Shown here in pieces: positions 16,248 through 25,386 of a stretch of DNA of 64,000 bases. Under the pieces are notes generated by a model. It ran no database searches. It saw nothing but the letters and a program-made list of their open reading frames with translations, and was not told the origin of the DNA. This DNA comes from Pseudomarimonas arenosa (GTDB lineage: Bacteria > Pseudomonadota > Gammaproteobacteria > Xanthomonadales > Xanthomonadaceae), in contig NZ_JACYTR010000003.1 in the NCBI RefSeq assembly GCF_014841215.1, forward strand, positions 1 to 64,000, in the 5' to 3' direction. Every line of letters begins with the position of its first letter. Positions within the stretch are counted from its first letter, which is position 1. A program made the position numbers and the translations under genes.

Positions 16248-18260
16248 CTAGCCCTCCTCGAAGGCGATCAGTACCGCATCGGCTTCGACGATGTCGCCGA
16301 CTGCCCCACGGATTTCCGCAACGGTGCCATCGCGTGGAGCGCGTAGGCTGAGTTCCATCTTCATCGCCTCCATCACCAGCAGTACCTGTTGCGCGGAAAC
16401 CTGGTCATTGGTCTGGCACTGGATGGCGACGATGCGGCCGGGCATCGGCGCTCGCACGGTATTGGCACCGCTGTCCTGGCTGCCTTCAAATTCGAACGGC
16501 CGCGCTGGGTGGAACTTGTAGCGTTGGGCCTGATGGTGAATCAGAAAGTCATGGCCTGGTTGGCGTGCCGCCAGACGCAGGACTTCGGCGTCGCTCGATT
16601 CGCCCAGGCGCAGGCTGATCGAGCCATGCTCACGTCGCACCACTTCAACCTTCAGCGTCTGGTCGAGGTGCAGTAGAAAGGCATCGGCATGCCCTTCGAT
16701 CACGAAATCGAGGGTATGGCCGCGCCACTGCAGACTGATCGGCTGCTGCCCGGGCTGACCGATGCGCCAGCCATCGGCCAGTGCCCAGGGCGAATGGCGA
16801 TCTTCGCCCTGGCGGCTGAGTGAGAGTGAATCCTCGCGTTCAGTGGCCAGATGCAGGGCACAGGCAGCGGCCAGCACGGCAGCCGGCGGTCGTTCGGGTT
16901 GCTCGGTGAATTGATCCAGGTGGCGATCGAGATAACCGGTGTCGATGCGGCCTTCGGTCACCGAGGGATGGGCGATAAGACGTTCCAGGAAGCCGATATT
17001 GCTGGCCGGCCCTTCGACATCGCAGAGGGCCAGTGCATCGGCCGCGAGACGCAGGGCCTGTGGGCGGTCAGCCGCGTGAACGATCAGTTTGGCGATCATC
17101 GGGTCGTAGAACAGGCTGACCAGGTCGCCTTGTTCGACGCCGGCATCGACGCGAACGCCATCGCCATCGGCTGGCAGGCTGAGCCGATGCAGCACACCGG
17201 AGCCGGGCAGGAAACCGCGATCGGCATCTTCGGCATACAGACGCAGCTCGATTGCGTGGCCGCGACTCTTGACCTCGGATTGCGCCACCGGAAGGGCCTC
17301 GCCCGCGGCCACCCGCAGCTGCCACTCAACCAGATCAAAGCCGGTGACGCACTCAGTCACCGGATGTTCGACCTGCAGGCGCTGGTTGATCTCCATGAAG
17401 TAGAACTGGCGATCGGCACCGAGGATGAATTCGACGGTGCCGGCGTTGCGGTAGCCCACCGCCTTGCCTGCGGCGACCGCGGCGGCGCCCATCGCTTCGC
17501 GCAGCGCCTCATCCAGGGCCACCGAGGGTGATTCTTCCAGCACCTTCTGATAACGCCGCTGGGCTGAACACTCACGTTCGTTGAGGTGGATGATCTTGCC
17601 GTGGGCATCGCCGAAGATCTGAAACTCGATGTGTCGAGGTTGCTCGATGTAGCGCTCCAGCAGCACGCGGTCGCGGCCAAACGCGCCGGCTGCCTCTCGC
17701 TGGCATGAACTCAACGATTCATCGAACTCGCTCAGGCTGCGCACCACGCGCATGCCCTTGCCGCCGCCGCCGTGAGCGGCCTTGATCATCAGTGGAAAAC
17801 CGATCAATTCGGCTTGCTGACGCAGCAGGGCAGGGGCTTGGTCCTCGCCGGTGTAGCCTGGCACTACCGGCACGCCATGGGTCTGCATCAGTTCCTTGGC
17901 GCCGGCTTTCGATCCCAGCTGACGCATGGAGGCGGCCGAGGGGCCGATGAAGATCAGGCCGGCGGCTTCGACAGCTTCCACAAAGTCAGCGTTTTCTGAC
18001 AGAAATCCATAGCCCGGATGGATCGCCTGCGCGCCGCTTTGACGAGCGGCGGCCAGGATCGTCTCAATTCGCAGATAGCTTTCGGCCGGGCGCGAGCCGC
18101 CGATATGGATGGCCTGGTCCGCCAGGCGCACGTGGCGCGCCTTGGCGTCGACGTCCGAATAGACGGCAATGGCGCGAATGCCTAGGCGTCGGCAGGTGCG
18201 GATGATTCGGCAGGCAATCTCGCCACGGTTGGCGATCAGAACGGAGTGGATCGTCGGCAT
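16248..18260 (-). CDS. liuD: Methylcrotonyl-CoA carboxylase, biotin-carrying alpha subunit
   Basis: A 670-residue ATP- and biotin-dependent subunit that carboxylates 3-methylcrotonyl-CoA together with LiuB. The N-terminal biotin carboxylase half has IANRGEIACRIIRTCRRLG, the ATP-grasp glycine loop AAHGGGGKGMRVV and ERECSAQRRYQKVLEESP, with the catalytic MEINQRLQVEHPVTE. A middle BT-like region follows. The C-terminal biotinyl domain holds the biotin-lysine motif VMEAMKMEL. Identity as MCC rather than propionyl-CoA carboxylase rests on its operon with liuB, liuC and mvaB. Seven bases separate it from the cupin gene. Confidence 0.93.
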   Translation of the reverse strand: MPTIHSVLIANRGEIACRIIRTCRRLGIRAIAVYSDVDAKARHVRLADQAIHIGGSRPAESYLRIETILAAARQSGAQAIHPGYGFLSENADFVEAVEAAGLIFIGPSAASMRQLGSKAGAKELMQTHGVPVVPGYTGEDQAPALLRQQAELIGFPLMIKAAHGGGGKGMRVVRSLSEFDESLSSCQREAAGAFGRDRVLLERYIEQPRHIEFQIFGDAHGKIIHLNERECSAQRRYQKVLEESPSVALDEALREAMGAAAVAAGKAVGYRNAGTVEFILGADRQFYFMEINQRLQVEHPVTECVTGFDLVEWQLRVAAGEALPVAQSEVKSRGHAIELRLYAEDADRGFLPGSGVLHRLSLPADGDGVRVDAGVEQGDLVSLFYDPMIAKLIVHAADRPQALRLAADALALCDVEGPASNIGFLERLIAHPSVTEGRIDTGYLDRHLDQFTEQPERPPAAVLAAACALHLATEREDSLSLSRQGEDRHSPWALADGWRIGQPGQQPISLQWRGHTLDFVIEGHADAFLLHLDQTLKVEVVRREHGSISLRLGESSDAEVLRLAARQPGHDFLIHHQAQRYKFHPARPFEFEGSQDSGANTVRAPMPGRIVAIQCQTNDQVSAQQVLLVMEAMKMELSLRAPRDGTVAEIRGAVGDIVEADAVLIAFEEG

Positions 18261-18267
18261 CGGCGGC

Positions 18268-18780
18268 TTATTCTCCGTCCCAATAGTCTAGGTTGTCGGT
18301 TTCCCGGTTCATCAGGCGCACGGCCTTGGGAATGCCCTTTTCGTCTCGTCCCAGCACCACGGCGGCACCGCTCTTGCCGGAATCCGGGTACTGAACATAG
18401 TCGGGTGAGATCGCGGTCGAAACGGCGAGATAGCGCAGATCAGCGGAACTAGATGTGTTGTAGATCTGGTGTGCGGTTTCCGGGCCGCCAGGCGGGCAGG
18501 CGATGACGTCGCCGGCACGCAGCGGAATGCGCTGCTCGCCGACCCGCAATTCACCTTGGCCAGCAATGATGTAGAACATCTCTTCATTGCCGTAATGATT
18601 GTGCGCTGGGAAGGCTGCCTTACCCGGTGGTAGTTCGGTGAGGTTGTAACCGAGCTTCTGCGCACCAATCAGCGGGCTGATCGGTCCCAGCCGGGCGCCT
18701 TGATACTTGGCCGGCGCGTTGGGCTTGAGGGCCATGATGGTCTGGCAGTTCACCTGATCAATATTGATGACGGGTTTCAT
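18268..18780 (-). CDS. Single-domain cupin protein in leucine operon
   Basis: A 170-residue cupin. Motif 1 reads PGKAAFPAHNHYGNEEMFYI and motif 2 GDVIACPPGGPETAHQIYN, giving the usual metal-ligand set of two or three His plus Glu, so a mononuclear metal site is likely. Family members range from sugar isomerases to dioxygenases and sensors, so no reaction can be assigned. The gene overlaps liuC by four bases (ATGA) and ends seven bases before the MCC alpha subunit, so it is translated as part of the pathway operon. A role in handling a leucine-pathway intermediate is inference. Confidence 0.85.
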   Translation of the reverse strand: MKPVINIDQVNCQTIMALKPNAPAKYQGARLGPISPLIGAQKLGYNLTELPPGKAAFPAHNHYGNEEMFYIIAGQGELRVGEQRIPLRAGDVIACPPGGPETAHQIYNTSSSADLRYLAVSTAISPDYVQYPDSGKSGAAVVLGRDEKGIPKAVRLMNRETDNLDYWDGE

Positions 18781-19565
18781 TGCGCGGCCCAGCCCGGTTT
18801 CCGCTTGTCGAAGAACGCTTGCAGCCCTTCCTGACCCTCTGGGCTGACACGTAGCGCGGCGATCAGGCTGGCATTGTGGTTGTCGATGTTAATGGCGACC
18901 GCGGTATCCGGTTGTTGCAGGTGCATCACCAGCCGTTTGGCTGTGCGAGTGGCGATGGGGCCGGCATCCTGCAGGCGCTGCAGCACCGCCTCGACCGCCA
19001 CGTCGAGGCGCTCGTCTTCCACGCACTCGTGCAGCAGGCCAATGCGCTGCGCCTCGCGGGCATCAAAGATTTCGGCGGTCTGAAAATAGCGACGCGCCTG
19101 GCGTGCGCCGATCGCCTCGACCACGTAGGGCGAGATCACCGCGGGTACCAGGCCGAGCTTGGTCTCGGTGAGGCCGAAGCGGGCGGAAGAAACGCCGATG
19201 GCGATGTCACAGCAGGCGATCAGCCCAACACCGCCACCGAATGCGGCGCCATTGACTCGCGCGATGGTCGTCATCCTGAGGTTGTTCAGGGTGCGCATCA
19301 GTTTGGCCAGCTGCAGCGAGTCGCGACGATTCTCTTCCTCGCTGGCCTCCGCCATGCGTTGCATCCAACCAAGATCGGCACCGGCGGAGAACGACTTGCC
19401 GGCGCCGGTCAATACCAGGGCTCGCAAGGCGTCGTCTTGGTCCAGCCGATGCAGCGTTTCGATCAGCTCAGCGATCAACGCATCATCGAAGGCGTTGTGA
19501 ACGGCAGCGCGACTCAGGGTAAGCGTGGCGACGTGGCGGTCGATGACCAAGGATGTGGCGGACAT
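18777..19565 (-). CDS. liuC: Methylglutaconyl-CoA hydratase
   Basis: A 262-residue crotonase-fold enzyme. In this operon it should hydrate 3-methylglutaconyl-CoA to HMG-CoA, the step between MCC and HMG-CoA lyase. The oxyanion-hole segments are GAGKSFSAGADLGWMQRM and VNGAAFGGGVGLIACCD, followed by FGLTETKLGLVPAVISPYV, where Glu residues take part in catalysis. The DLGWM stretch is typical of LiuC/AUH-like hydratases. It lies 14 bases after liuB and overlaps the cupin. Assignment depends on both motif and context. Confidence 0.92.
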   Translation of the reverse strand: MSATSLVIDRHVATLTLSRAAVHNAFDDALIAELIETLHRLDQDDALRALVLTGAGKSFSAGADLGWMQRMAEASEEENRRDSLQLAKLMRTLNNLRMTTIARVNGAAFGGGVGLIACCDIAIGVSSARFGLTETKLGLVPAVISPYVVEAIGARQARRYFQTAEIFDAREAQRIGLLHECVEDERLDVAVEAVLQRLQDAGPIATRTAKRLVMHLQQPDTAVAINIDNHNASLIAALRVSPEGQEGLQAFFDKRKPGWAAQ

Positions 19566-19579
19566 AGAGTCTCCCGGAC

Positions 19580-21187
19580 TTACATGCGGAACACGCCGAA
19601 GCGCGTGGGTTCGATCGGGGCATTCAAACTGGCAGACAAGCCCAGGGCCAAGACCCGACGGGTGTCCGCGGGGTCGATGATGCCGTCGTCCCAGAGGCGG
19701 GCGCTGGCGTAGTAGGGGTGGCCCTGATGCTCGTACTGTTCGCGAATCGGCGCCTTGAAGGCCTCTTCGTCTTCGGCGCTCCAGGACTTGCCCGCCGCCT
19801 CCAGGCCGTCGCGCTTGACCGTGGCCAGTACGCCGGCGGCCTGCTCACCGCCCATCACGCTGATCCGCGCGTTCGGCCACATCCACAGGAAGCGCGCGCC
19901 ATAGGCGCGGCCACACATGGCGTAGTTGCCGGCACCAAAGCTGCCGCCAATCACCACGGTGAATTTCGGCACCGAAGAGCAGGCGACCGCGGTCACCATC
20001 TTGGCGCCGTCCTTGGCGATGCCGGCGTTCTCGTATTTGCGGCCGACCATGAAGCCGGTGATGTTCTGCAGGAACACCAGCGGAATGCCGCGCTGATTGC
20101 ACAGCTCGATGAAGTGCGCGCCCTTCAGCGCCGACTCGGCAAACAGGATGCCGTTGTTGGCGATGATGCCGACCGGGTAGCCATGCAGATGAGCAAAGCC
20201 GGTGACCAGGGTCTTGGCGTAGCGCGGCTTGAACTCCTGCAGTTCCGAGCCATCCACCACACGTGCAATCACTTCCCGGATATCGAACGGGCGGCGAGTA
20301 TCGGTGGGCACCACGCCGTACAGTTCTTCGGCTGCATAGAGCGGTTCGCGAGGTGCTTGCGTGGCCAGCGGCATTGGCTTCTTGCGATTGAGCTGGCGCA
20401 CGACGTCGCGGGCAATCGACAGGGCGTGGCGGTCATCCTCGGCCATGTAGTCGGCTACGCCGGACACACTGGTATGGACATCGGCACCGCCAAGCGCTTC
20501 CGCATCGACCACCTCACCCGTGGCAGCCTTTACCAAGGGCGGCCCGCCGAGAAAGATGGTGCCCTGTTCCTTGACGATGATCGACTCATCGCACATCGCC
20601 GGCACATAGGCGCCGCCTGCCGTGCAGGAGCCCATCACCACCGCGATCTGCGGAATGTTCTTGGCCGACATGCGGGCCTGGTTGTAGAAGATTCGCCCGA
20701 AGTGCTCGCGGTCGGGAAAGACTTCATCCTGCAGTGGCAGGAAGGCGCCGCCGGAGTCGACCAGATACACGCAGGGCAGATGGTTTTCATCGGCGATCTG
20801 CTGCGCGCGCAGATGCTTCTTGACCGTCATCGGGAAGTACGTACCGCCTTTGACGGTGGCATCGTTCGCCACAACCAACACTTCCATACCGTGGATGCGG
20901 CCGATGCCGGCGATCACGCCAGCGGCCGGCGCAGCACCCTCGTACATTCCCTCGGCAGCCAGCGGAGCAATCTCGAGGAAGGGCGAGCCGGGGTCGAGCA
21001 GGGCGGTGATGCGATCGCGCGGCAGCAGCTTGCCGCGTTGCGTGTGCTTATCGCGCGCTTTCTCACCGCCGCCCTGAGCGATCCGCGCCAGGCGCTGCCT
21101 GAGCTCGTCGACCAGGCCGCGCATATGGCTGGCGTTGTGCTGAAACTCGCTGGAGCGAGGGTCGAGCTGGGTGTTGAGTGCGGCCAT
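19580..21187 (-). CDS. liuB: Methylcrotonyl-CoA carboxylase, carboxyltransferase beta subunit
   Basis: A 535-residue carboxyltransferase, partner of the biotin subunit encoded further down the operon. The N- and C-terminal crotonase-like lobes are visible: [40 protein letters not shown] and [19 protein letters not shown], then [13 protein letters not shown]-like and [13 protein letters not shown], ending near [13 protein letters not shown]. These match MCC beta rather than PCC beta. It is the first gene of the tight block liuB-liuC-cupin-liuD-lipoprotein-mvaB. No isovaleryl-CoA dehydrogenase (liuA) or LiuR regulator is present here. Confidence 0.95.
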   Translation of the reverse strand: MAALNTQLDPRSSEFQHNASHMRGLVDELRQRLARIAQGGGEKARDKHTQRGKLLPRDRITALLDPGSPFLEIAPLAAEGMYEGAAPAAGVIAGIGRIHGMEVLVVANDATVKGGTYFPMTVKKHLRAQQIADENHLPCVYLVDSGGAFLPLQDEVFPDREHFGRIFYNQARMSAKNIPQIAVVMGSCTAGGAYVPAMCDESIIVKEQGTIFLGGPPLVKAATGEVVDAEALGGADVHTSVSGVADYMAEDDRHALSIARDVVRQLNRKKPMPLATQAPREPLYAAEELYGVVPTDTRRPFDIREVIARVVDGSELQEFKPRYAKTLVTGFAHLHGYPVGIIANNGILFAESALKGAHFIELCNQRGIPLVFLQNITGFMVGRKYENAGIAKDGAKMVTAVACSSVPKFTVVIGGSFGAGNYAMCGRAYGARFLWMWPNARISVMGGEQAAGVLATVKRDGLEAAGKSWSAEDEEAFKAPIREQYEHQGHPYYASARLWDDGIIDPADTRRVLALGLSASLNAPIEPTRFGVFRM

Positions 21188-21250
21188 TGCGCTTTCCTTG
21201 CGGCTGGCGAGGGGCAGGCCGGGATGGCCTGCCGCATCGCGGGGTAGCGA

Positions 21251-21634
21251 TCAGTTGTCCTGGGTGGCTTCCTTGACGTCCTCAGCCACTTCCTTGGCCT
21301 TGTCCTTGGCCTTCTCGGTGGCATCCTTCATGGCATCGCCGGCCTCGTCGATCGCCTCACCGGCCTTGTCCAGCGCATCGGCCGCCTGATCCATGGCCTT
21401 GTCGCTGGCATCGCTGACTGCCTCGCCGACCTCTTCGCTCATTTCCTTGGCTTCTTCCTTGGCTGCCTCAGCGCCTTCCTTCACCGCGTCAGCGGTGTGC
21501 TTGGCTGCTTCCTTCGCTGATTCCATGGCTTCTTTGGCCGAGGCCTTGGCCTTGTCAGCAGCCGATTCTTCTTTCTGGCAGGCAGTCAGACCTAGGGTGG
21601 CAGTCAGCAGTGCAATCAAAATAACTCGGCTCAT
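21251..21634 (-). CDS. LEA-like repetitive lipoprotein
   Basis: A 127-residue predicted lipoprotein. Residues 1-19 form a signal ending in the lipobox LTAC. The mature part is almost wholly charged heptad/undecad repeats (AKEAMESAKEAAKHTADAVK and similar), predicted as a long amphipathic helix like late-embryogenesis-abundant and YtxH-type proteins. Such proteins are often linked to envelope stress or desiccation, but no function is shown for this one. GGAG lies upstream of the ATG at 21634. It sits between the thiolase and liuB on the same strand, with a 63-base gap to liuB, so it may be co-transcribed with the operon. Confidence 0.85.
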   Translation of the reverse strand: MSRVILIALLTATLGLTACQKEESAADKAKASAKEAMESAKEAAKHTADAVKEGAEAAKEEAKEMSEEVGEAVSDASDKAMDQAADALDKAGEAIDEAGDAMKDATEKAKDKAKEVAEDVKEATQDN

Positions 21635-21744
21635 AGAGCAACTCCTCAGATGGTGATGATGGACCTGGTCCAAGCGGGATACCAGGTCAGATTGCGCAGC
21701 TCGAACAGCCAGCTGCGCTTGGGTGAAGAATGGTGTTATGGGGC

Positions 21745-22926
21745 TCAAGCGCAAAGTTCGATCGCGATGGCCGTGGCTTCGCCGCCGCCAATACACAAGG
21801 CAGCGATTCCGCGCTTGCCACCTTTCTTGCGCAGTGCATTGATCAGAGTCACGACGATGCGCGCACCGGTGGCGCCAATCGGATGGCCGAGTGCGCAGGC
21901 GCCGCCAAACACATTGAGTTTGTCGTGCGGAATGCCGAGCGCCTTGACTGGGGCCATCGCCACGCAAGCAAACGCCTCGTTCACTTCGAACACATCGACA
22001 TCAGCAACCGACCAGTTCTGCTGCTTGAGCAGTTTCTCGATGGCGCTGACCGGGGCGGTAGTGAACCACTCCGGTTCCTGGGCATGCACGGTGTAGCCAA
22101 GAACACGCGCCAGCGGCTTAAGGCCGCGCTTTTCCGCTTCCTGCTCGCTCATCAGCACGGTGGCGGCAGCGCCGTCGGAAATACTGGATGAGGTCGCGGC
22201 GGTGATGGTGCCGTCCTTCTTGAACGCGGTGCGCAGGGTGGGAATCTTGTCCAGCGCGCATTTGCCTGGCTGCTCGTCGCTATCGACCAGCACATCGCCC
22301 TTGCGACCGGCGACCGTGACTGCGGCGATCTCGTCCTTGAAGGTGCCGTCGGCGACAGCCGCCTGGGCCCGGCGCACACTTTCAGAGGCGAACGCATCCT
22401 GCTCTTCGCGGGTCATGCTGAACTTCTCCACGCACATCTCGCCGAACACGCCCATCGCCTGCTTCTGGTACGGGTCGGTCAGACCGTCCCAGGCCATGTG
22501 GTCGAGGAATTCCGCGCTGCCATAGCGAATGCCGCTGCGCGAACCGTTCAACAGATGCGGCGCATTGGTCATGCTCTCCATGCCGCCGGCCACTACGATC
22601 GAGGCCGAGCCGGCCTTGATCTGATCAGCACCCAGCATGATGGCGCGCATACCGGAACCGCAGACCTTGTTGATCGTGGTGCAGGGTGCGCCCACCGGCA
22701 GGCCAGCGCCGAGCGCGGCCTGGCGCGCCGGGGCCTGACCCAGGCCGGCCGGAAGTACGCAGCCCATGATCACTTCGGACACCTGATCAGCGGCCACACC
22801 TGCCTGTTCCAGCGCCGCCGAGATGGCCGTAGCGCCCAGCTTGGGTGTCGGCACACCGGTGAATTGACCCATGAAAGAACCAATGGCCGTGCGCTTGGCA
22901 CCGACGATGACGATCGAGTTGGACAT
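21745..22926 (-). CDS. atoB: Acetyl-CoA C-acetyltransferase (thiolase)
   Basis: A 393-residue biosynthetic-type thiolase that interconverts acetoacetyl-CoA and two acetyl-CoA. The acyl-enzyme Cys lies in INKVCGSGMRAIMLG, the His motif is EVNEAFACVAM and the second Cys and C-terminal signature are GACALGHPIGATGARIV. It could process the acetoacetate made by HMG-CoA lyase once activated, or the isoleucine-pathway 2-methylacetoacetyl-CoA. The ATG at 22926 follows AGGAG; an 11-codon upstream extension is rejected. It is on the same strand as, and upstream of, the leucine operon. Confidence 0.95.
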   Translation of the reverse strand: MSNSIVIVGAKRTAIGSFMGQFTGVPTPKLGATAISAALEQAGVAADQVSEVIMGCVLPAGLGQAPARQAALGAGLPVGAPCTTINKVCGSGMRAIMLGADQIKAGSASIVVAGGMESMTNAPHLLNGSRSGIRYGSAEFLDHMAWDGLTDPYQKQAMGVFGEMCVEKFSMTREEQDAFASESVRRAQAAVADGTFKDEIAAVTVAGRKGDVLVDSDEQPGKCALDKIPTLRTAFKKDGTITAATSSSISDGAAATVLMSEQEAEKRGLKPLARVLGYTVHAQEPEWFTTAPVSAIEKLLKQQNWSVADVDVFEVNEAFACVAMAPVKALGIPHDKLNVFGGACALGHPIGATGARIVVTLINALRKKGGKRGIAALCIGGGEATAIAIELCA

Positions 22927-23036
22927 GGTGAAACTCCTGGGAGGGAATGGGGCCGCCAAGCGGCAAACACCCCATTGTAAGCGCTTGCCGATTTCAGTTC
23001 AGGGCGCGGGAAAAAAGGCCATGCGCGATTGCCGCA

Positions 23037-23396
23037 TCAGCCGCGGGTAACCAGCCAGACGAAGGGCAACAGGGCCAGGCCGATGGCCATCAGCAACAGG
23101 GTCAGCAAGACCAGCATACGCAGCGGTTCGGCCCGCAGCCGCGACCAGAGATTGGCGCTGGGGTCGTCGGCGAATGTCCGCCGTGCATGCTCGCGGCGAT
23201 CGTTCTGGTACTGATCGAACAGCTGCTTGGCGCGCTCCCAGTCAGTCTCTTCGACCAGCCAGATGCCGCCGTGCGATATGCCCCAGCGGCTGGCTGGCGT
23301 CATGTAGTGCTCGATGTTGGCCGCTTCCAGCAGGCGCAGCACGTCGATGCATTCGTCTTCGGGTACCGCGCGCAGGTTGAGCAGGAGTTTGGGCAT
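23037..23396 (-). CDS. DUF6164-like small membrane protein
   Basis: A 119-residue protein starting MPKLLLNLRAVPEDECIDV. The cytoplasmic N-terminal domain (about 1-65, including YMTPASRWGISHGGIWLVEE) resembles ferredoxin-like DUF2007/DUF6164 proteins, and a C-terminal hydrophobic segment (about 95-117) anchors it. It begins 10 bases after the smpB stop, so it is probably co-translated with smpB, an arrangement I associate with gammaproteobacteria. Function is unknown. The much longer in-frame extension into smpB is rejected. Confidence 0.75.
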   Translation of the reverse strand: MPKLLLNLRAVPEDECIDVLRLLEAANIEHYMTPASRWGISHGGIWLVEETDWERAKQLFDQYQNDRREHARRTFADDPSANLWSRLRAEPLRMLVLLTLLLMAIGLALLPFVWLVTRG

Positions 23397-23406
23397 GGAG
23401 AGGGGC

Positions 23407-23898
23407 TCAGGCGTCAGGATTCTTGTGGCGCATGACGCGCTGCTTTTCACGTTGCCAGTCGCGCTCTTTCTCGGTGGCGCGCTTGTCGTGCTCGCGCTTG
23501 CCCTTGGCCAGGGCCAGTTCCAGCTTGACCTTGTTGCCCTTCCAGTACATCGCGGTGGGAACCAGGGTATAGCCCTCGCGCTCGACCCGGCCGAGCAGAC
23601 GATCAATCTCGTGGCGATGCAGCAATAGCTTGCGCGTGCGTCGATCGTCGGCCACGACATGGGTCGAGGCGCTGATCAGTGGCGTGATCTGGGCGCCGAA
23701 CAGGAAGATTTCGCCGTCGCGAACCAGTGCATAGCTTTCACCGATATTGGCTCGGCCGGCGCGAATGGCCTTGAGTTCCCAGCCCTGCAGGGCCATGCCG
23801 GCCTCGAAACGATCGCCCAGGCTGTATTCGTGCCGTGCGCGTCGGTTCAGCGCGATGGTGCGGTCGGATTGGTTAGACTTGTCGGCTTTCTTGCTCAT
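23407..23898 (-). CDS. smpB: SsrA-binding protein SmpB
   Basis: A 163-residue RNA-binding protein that partners tmRNA in trans-translation to rescue stalled ribosomes. The N-terminal segment [20 protein letters not shown] and [20 protein letters not shown] are classic. The C-terminal tail, rich in Lys/Arg ([20 protein letters not shown]), enters the decoding site. The ATG is at 23898; longer in-frame sequence is not homologous. It is divergent from ratA-rnfH, a conserved gammaproteobacterial arrangement. I found no tmRNA gene in the window. Confidence 0.96.
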   Translation of the reverse strand: MSKKADKSNQSDRTIALNRRARHEYSLGDRFEAGMALQGWELKAIRAGRANIGESYALVRDGEIFLFGAQITPLISASTHVVADDRRTRKLLLHRHEIDRLLGRVEREGYTLVPTAMYWKGNKVKLELALAKGKREHDKRATEKERDWQREKQRVMRHKNPDA

Positions 23899-24062
23899 GG
23901 AGACGATTCCTTGTCGCCTGTATTGGCCGAATTCTTGGCCGGTTTGGCTCGGGCCCCGATGGCGGCGGTCGGCCTGCTGGTTGCTGTGGAACCCGGCATT
24001 GTGGCCGATTGTGGGCCGGCATGGCGAGTTGATCATCGCCGTGACCCTTGGAGTCATGGGCG

Positions 24063-24500
24063 ATGAGCCATATCGAGCGCAGCGCCCTGGTGCGCGTACC
24101 CGCCGAGTGCATGTTCCATCTGGTGGATGATGTGGAGGCTTATCCGCGCCGATTCAACTGGTGCGAGGGCAGCGAGTTGCTGAGTCAGACTGAGACAGAG
24201 CGCGTGGCCCGGCTCGACGTTCGAATGGCCGGCCTGCGGATGAGTTTCACGACCCGCAACACGGTGCTGCCCGGCGAGCGGATCGAACTGCAATTGGTAG
24301 AAGGCCCGTTCAAGCAGCTGTCCGGCGCGTGGTCGTTTGCAGCACTCACCGAGCAGGCCTGCAGAGTCAGTCTACTGCTCGACTTCGAGGTGGCGGGTAA
24401 ACTCATGGGCGGCGCGCTTGCGGCTGGCTTTCGCAGCTTGGCGGATCACCTGGTCGACGATTTCGTGCGCGCGGCAAGAAGCGAATTGCACCCGTCGTGA
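24063..24500 (+). CDS. ratA: RatA/PasT-family SRPBCC protein
   Basis: A 145-residue START/SRPBCC-fold protein of the COQ10/RatA family. Members are described either as ribosome-association toxins (RatA in E. coli) or as ubiquinone-binding proteins. Seen: [22 protein letters not shown] near the N-terminus, [20 protein letters not shown], and a C-terminal helix [16 protein letters not shown]. It overlaps rnfH by four bases, and smpB lies divergently upstream, the usual context. The start at 24063 is preferred because the in-frame TTG at 24048 only adds a non-homologous MESWA. Confidence 0.9.
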   Translation: MSHIERSALVRVPAECMFHLVDDVEAYPRRFNWCEGSELLSQTETERVARLDVRMAGLRMSFTTRNTVLPGERIELQLVEGPFKQLSGAWSFAALTEQACRVSLLLDFEVAGKLMGGALAAGFRSLADHLVDDFVRAARSELHPS

Positions 24501-24781
24501 GTAAGTCGATTGAAGTCGATGTTGTGTATGCCGAAGCTGCGCGGCAATGGCGTTGGCGCTTGAGCTTGCCAGCGGGGTCAACCGTGGCAGATGCGATTGC
24601 GGCGTGCCCGATTGCTCAGCTGAGGCCGCAATGGTCGGTCGAACAGGCCGGGGTCGGGCTGTTTGGCAGGTCGGTGGCACCGGACTGCGAACTCACCGCT
24701 GGCGATCGAGTTGAGTTGTACCGGCCTCTGCTATGCGACCCGAAGGAAGTACGTCGGCAGCGGGCGCTGCGTGAGCGCTAA
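24497..24781 (+). CDS. rnfH: RnfH-family ubiquitin-like protein
   Basis: A 94-residue beta-grasp protein of the RnfH family (PF03658), the usual partner of ratA. It begins with GTG inside the ratA stop (GTGA overlap). Features are IEVDVVYAEAARQWRWRLSL, the helix STVADAIAACPIAQL and the C-terminal GDRVELYRPLLCDPKEVRR, the family signature. Biochemical role is unknown; the name comes from rnf-linked homologues, and no rnf genes are present here. Confidence 0.92.
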   Translation: MSKSIEVDVVYAEAARQWRWRLSLPAGSTVADAIAACPIAQLRPQWSVEQAGVGLFGRSVAPDCELTAGDRVELYRPLLCDPKEVRRQRALRER

Positions 24782-24883
24782 GCGCTCGGCAGGCTGATGA
24801 GACTCATTTCAGCGGCCTGAACCAGCCGGCCTGAGGACGGCGCGCTTGGAAATCAAACACTTGCCGCGTTCAATTTCAACCCG

Positions 24884-25282
24884 CTAGCGCTGCGCGCGGC
24901 GCTTGTTCTTCTCGTCGCGCGGCAGGTTCGGGCCGTACTGGCGATACAGCTCGCGGATCAGCTCCAGATCCTGCTCCGGGAAATAATCGCCGCCGATGTC
25001 GGCCAGCTGATCACCATCGAAGGTCAGGGTCAGATTCTTGATTTCCGGGTCGCTGCCACGGCGGCTGACGGTGGCCACGTAGTCCCAGCGATCCTTGTGA
25101 AACGGATCCTGGACCGACGGGCTGCCCAACAGGGCCATGACCTGGCGCTTGTTGAGGCCGGGTTTCAGCTGTTCCACGTCACGCGCTTCCAGCAGATTGC
25201 CCTGGTAGACATTGACCTTGTAGATGATGCCGCAGCCACTGAGGGCGGTGGCGAGCAGGGCAGCGATGGCAAGTGCGCGCAT
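24884..25282 (-). CDS. bamE: Outer membrane protein assembly factor BamE
   Basis: A 132-residue lipoprotein of the BAM complex that inserts outer-membrane beta-barrels. The signal ends with lipobox LSGC (residues 15-18), followed by GIIYKVNVYQGNLLE, then the SmpA/OmlA core LKPGLNKRQVMALLGSPSVQDPFHKDRWDYV. The C-terminal extension RQYGPNLPRDEKNKRRAQR is basic. It is divergent from fur with a 104-base shared promoter region, as in Pseudomonas and Xanthomonas. Confidence 0.96.
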   Translation of the reverse strand: MRALAIAALLATALSGCGIIYKVNVYQGNLLEARDVEQLKPGLNKRQVMALLGSPSVQDPFHKDRWDYVATVSRRGSDPEIKNLTLTFDGDQLADIGGDYFPEQDLELIRELYRQYGPNLPRDEKNKRRAQR

Positions 25283-25386
25283 AGTCGAGTCGGAAGTGAA
25301 GCCGGGCCCGGATGATACACTACGCCGCCCGCTTGTCTCGGCGCGGGTTTCGTTTGGTTCAGCTGTGCCAAGTCAGTGGAGGACGC

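Noticed and set aside
19718-21247. 509-codon frame opposite liuB
   Set aside because: Mirror image of a conserved carboxyltransferase gene; His/Ala/Gly-rich with no family.
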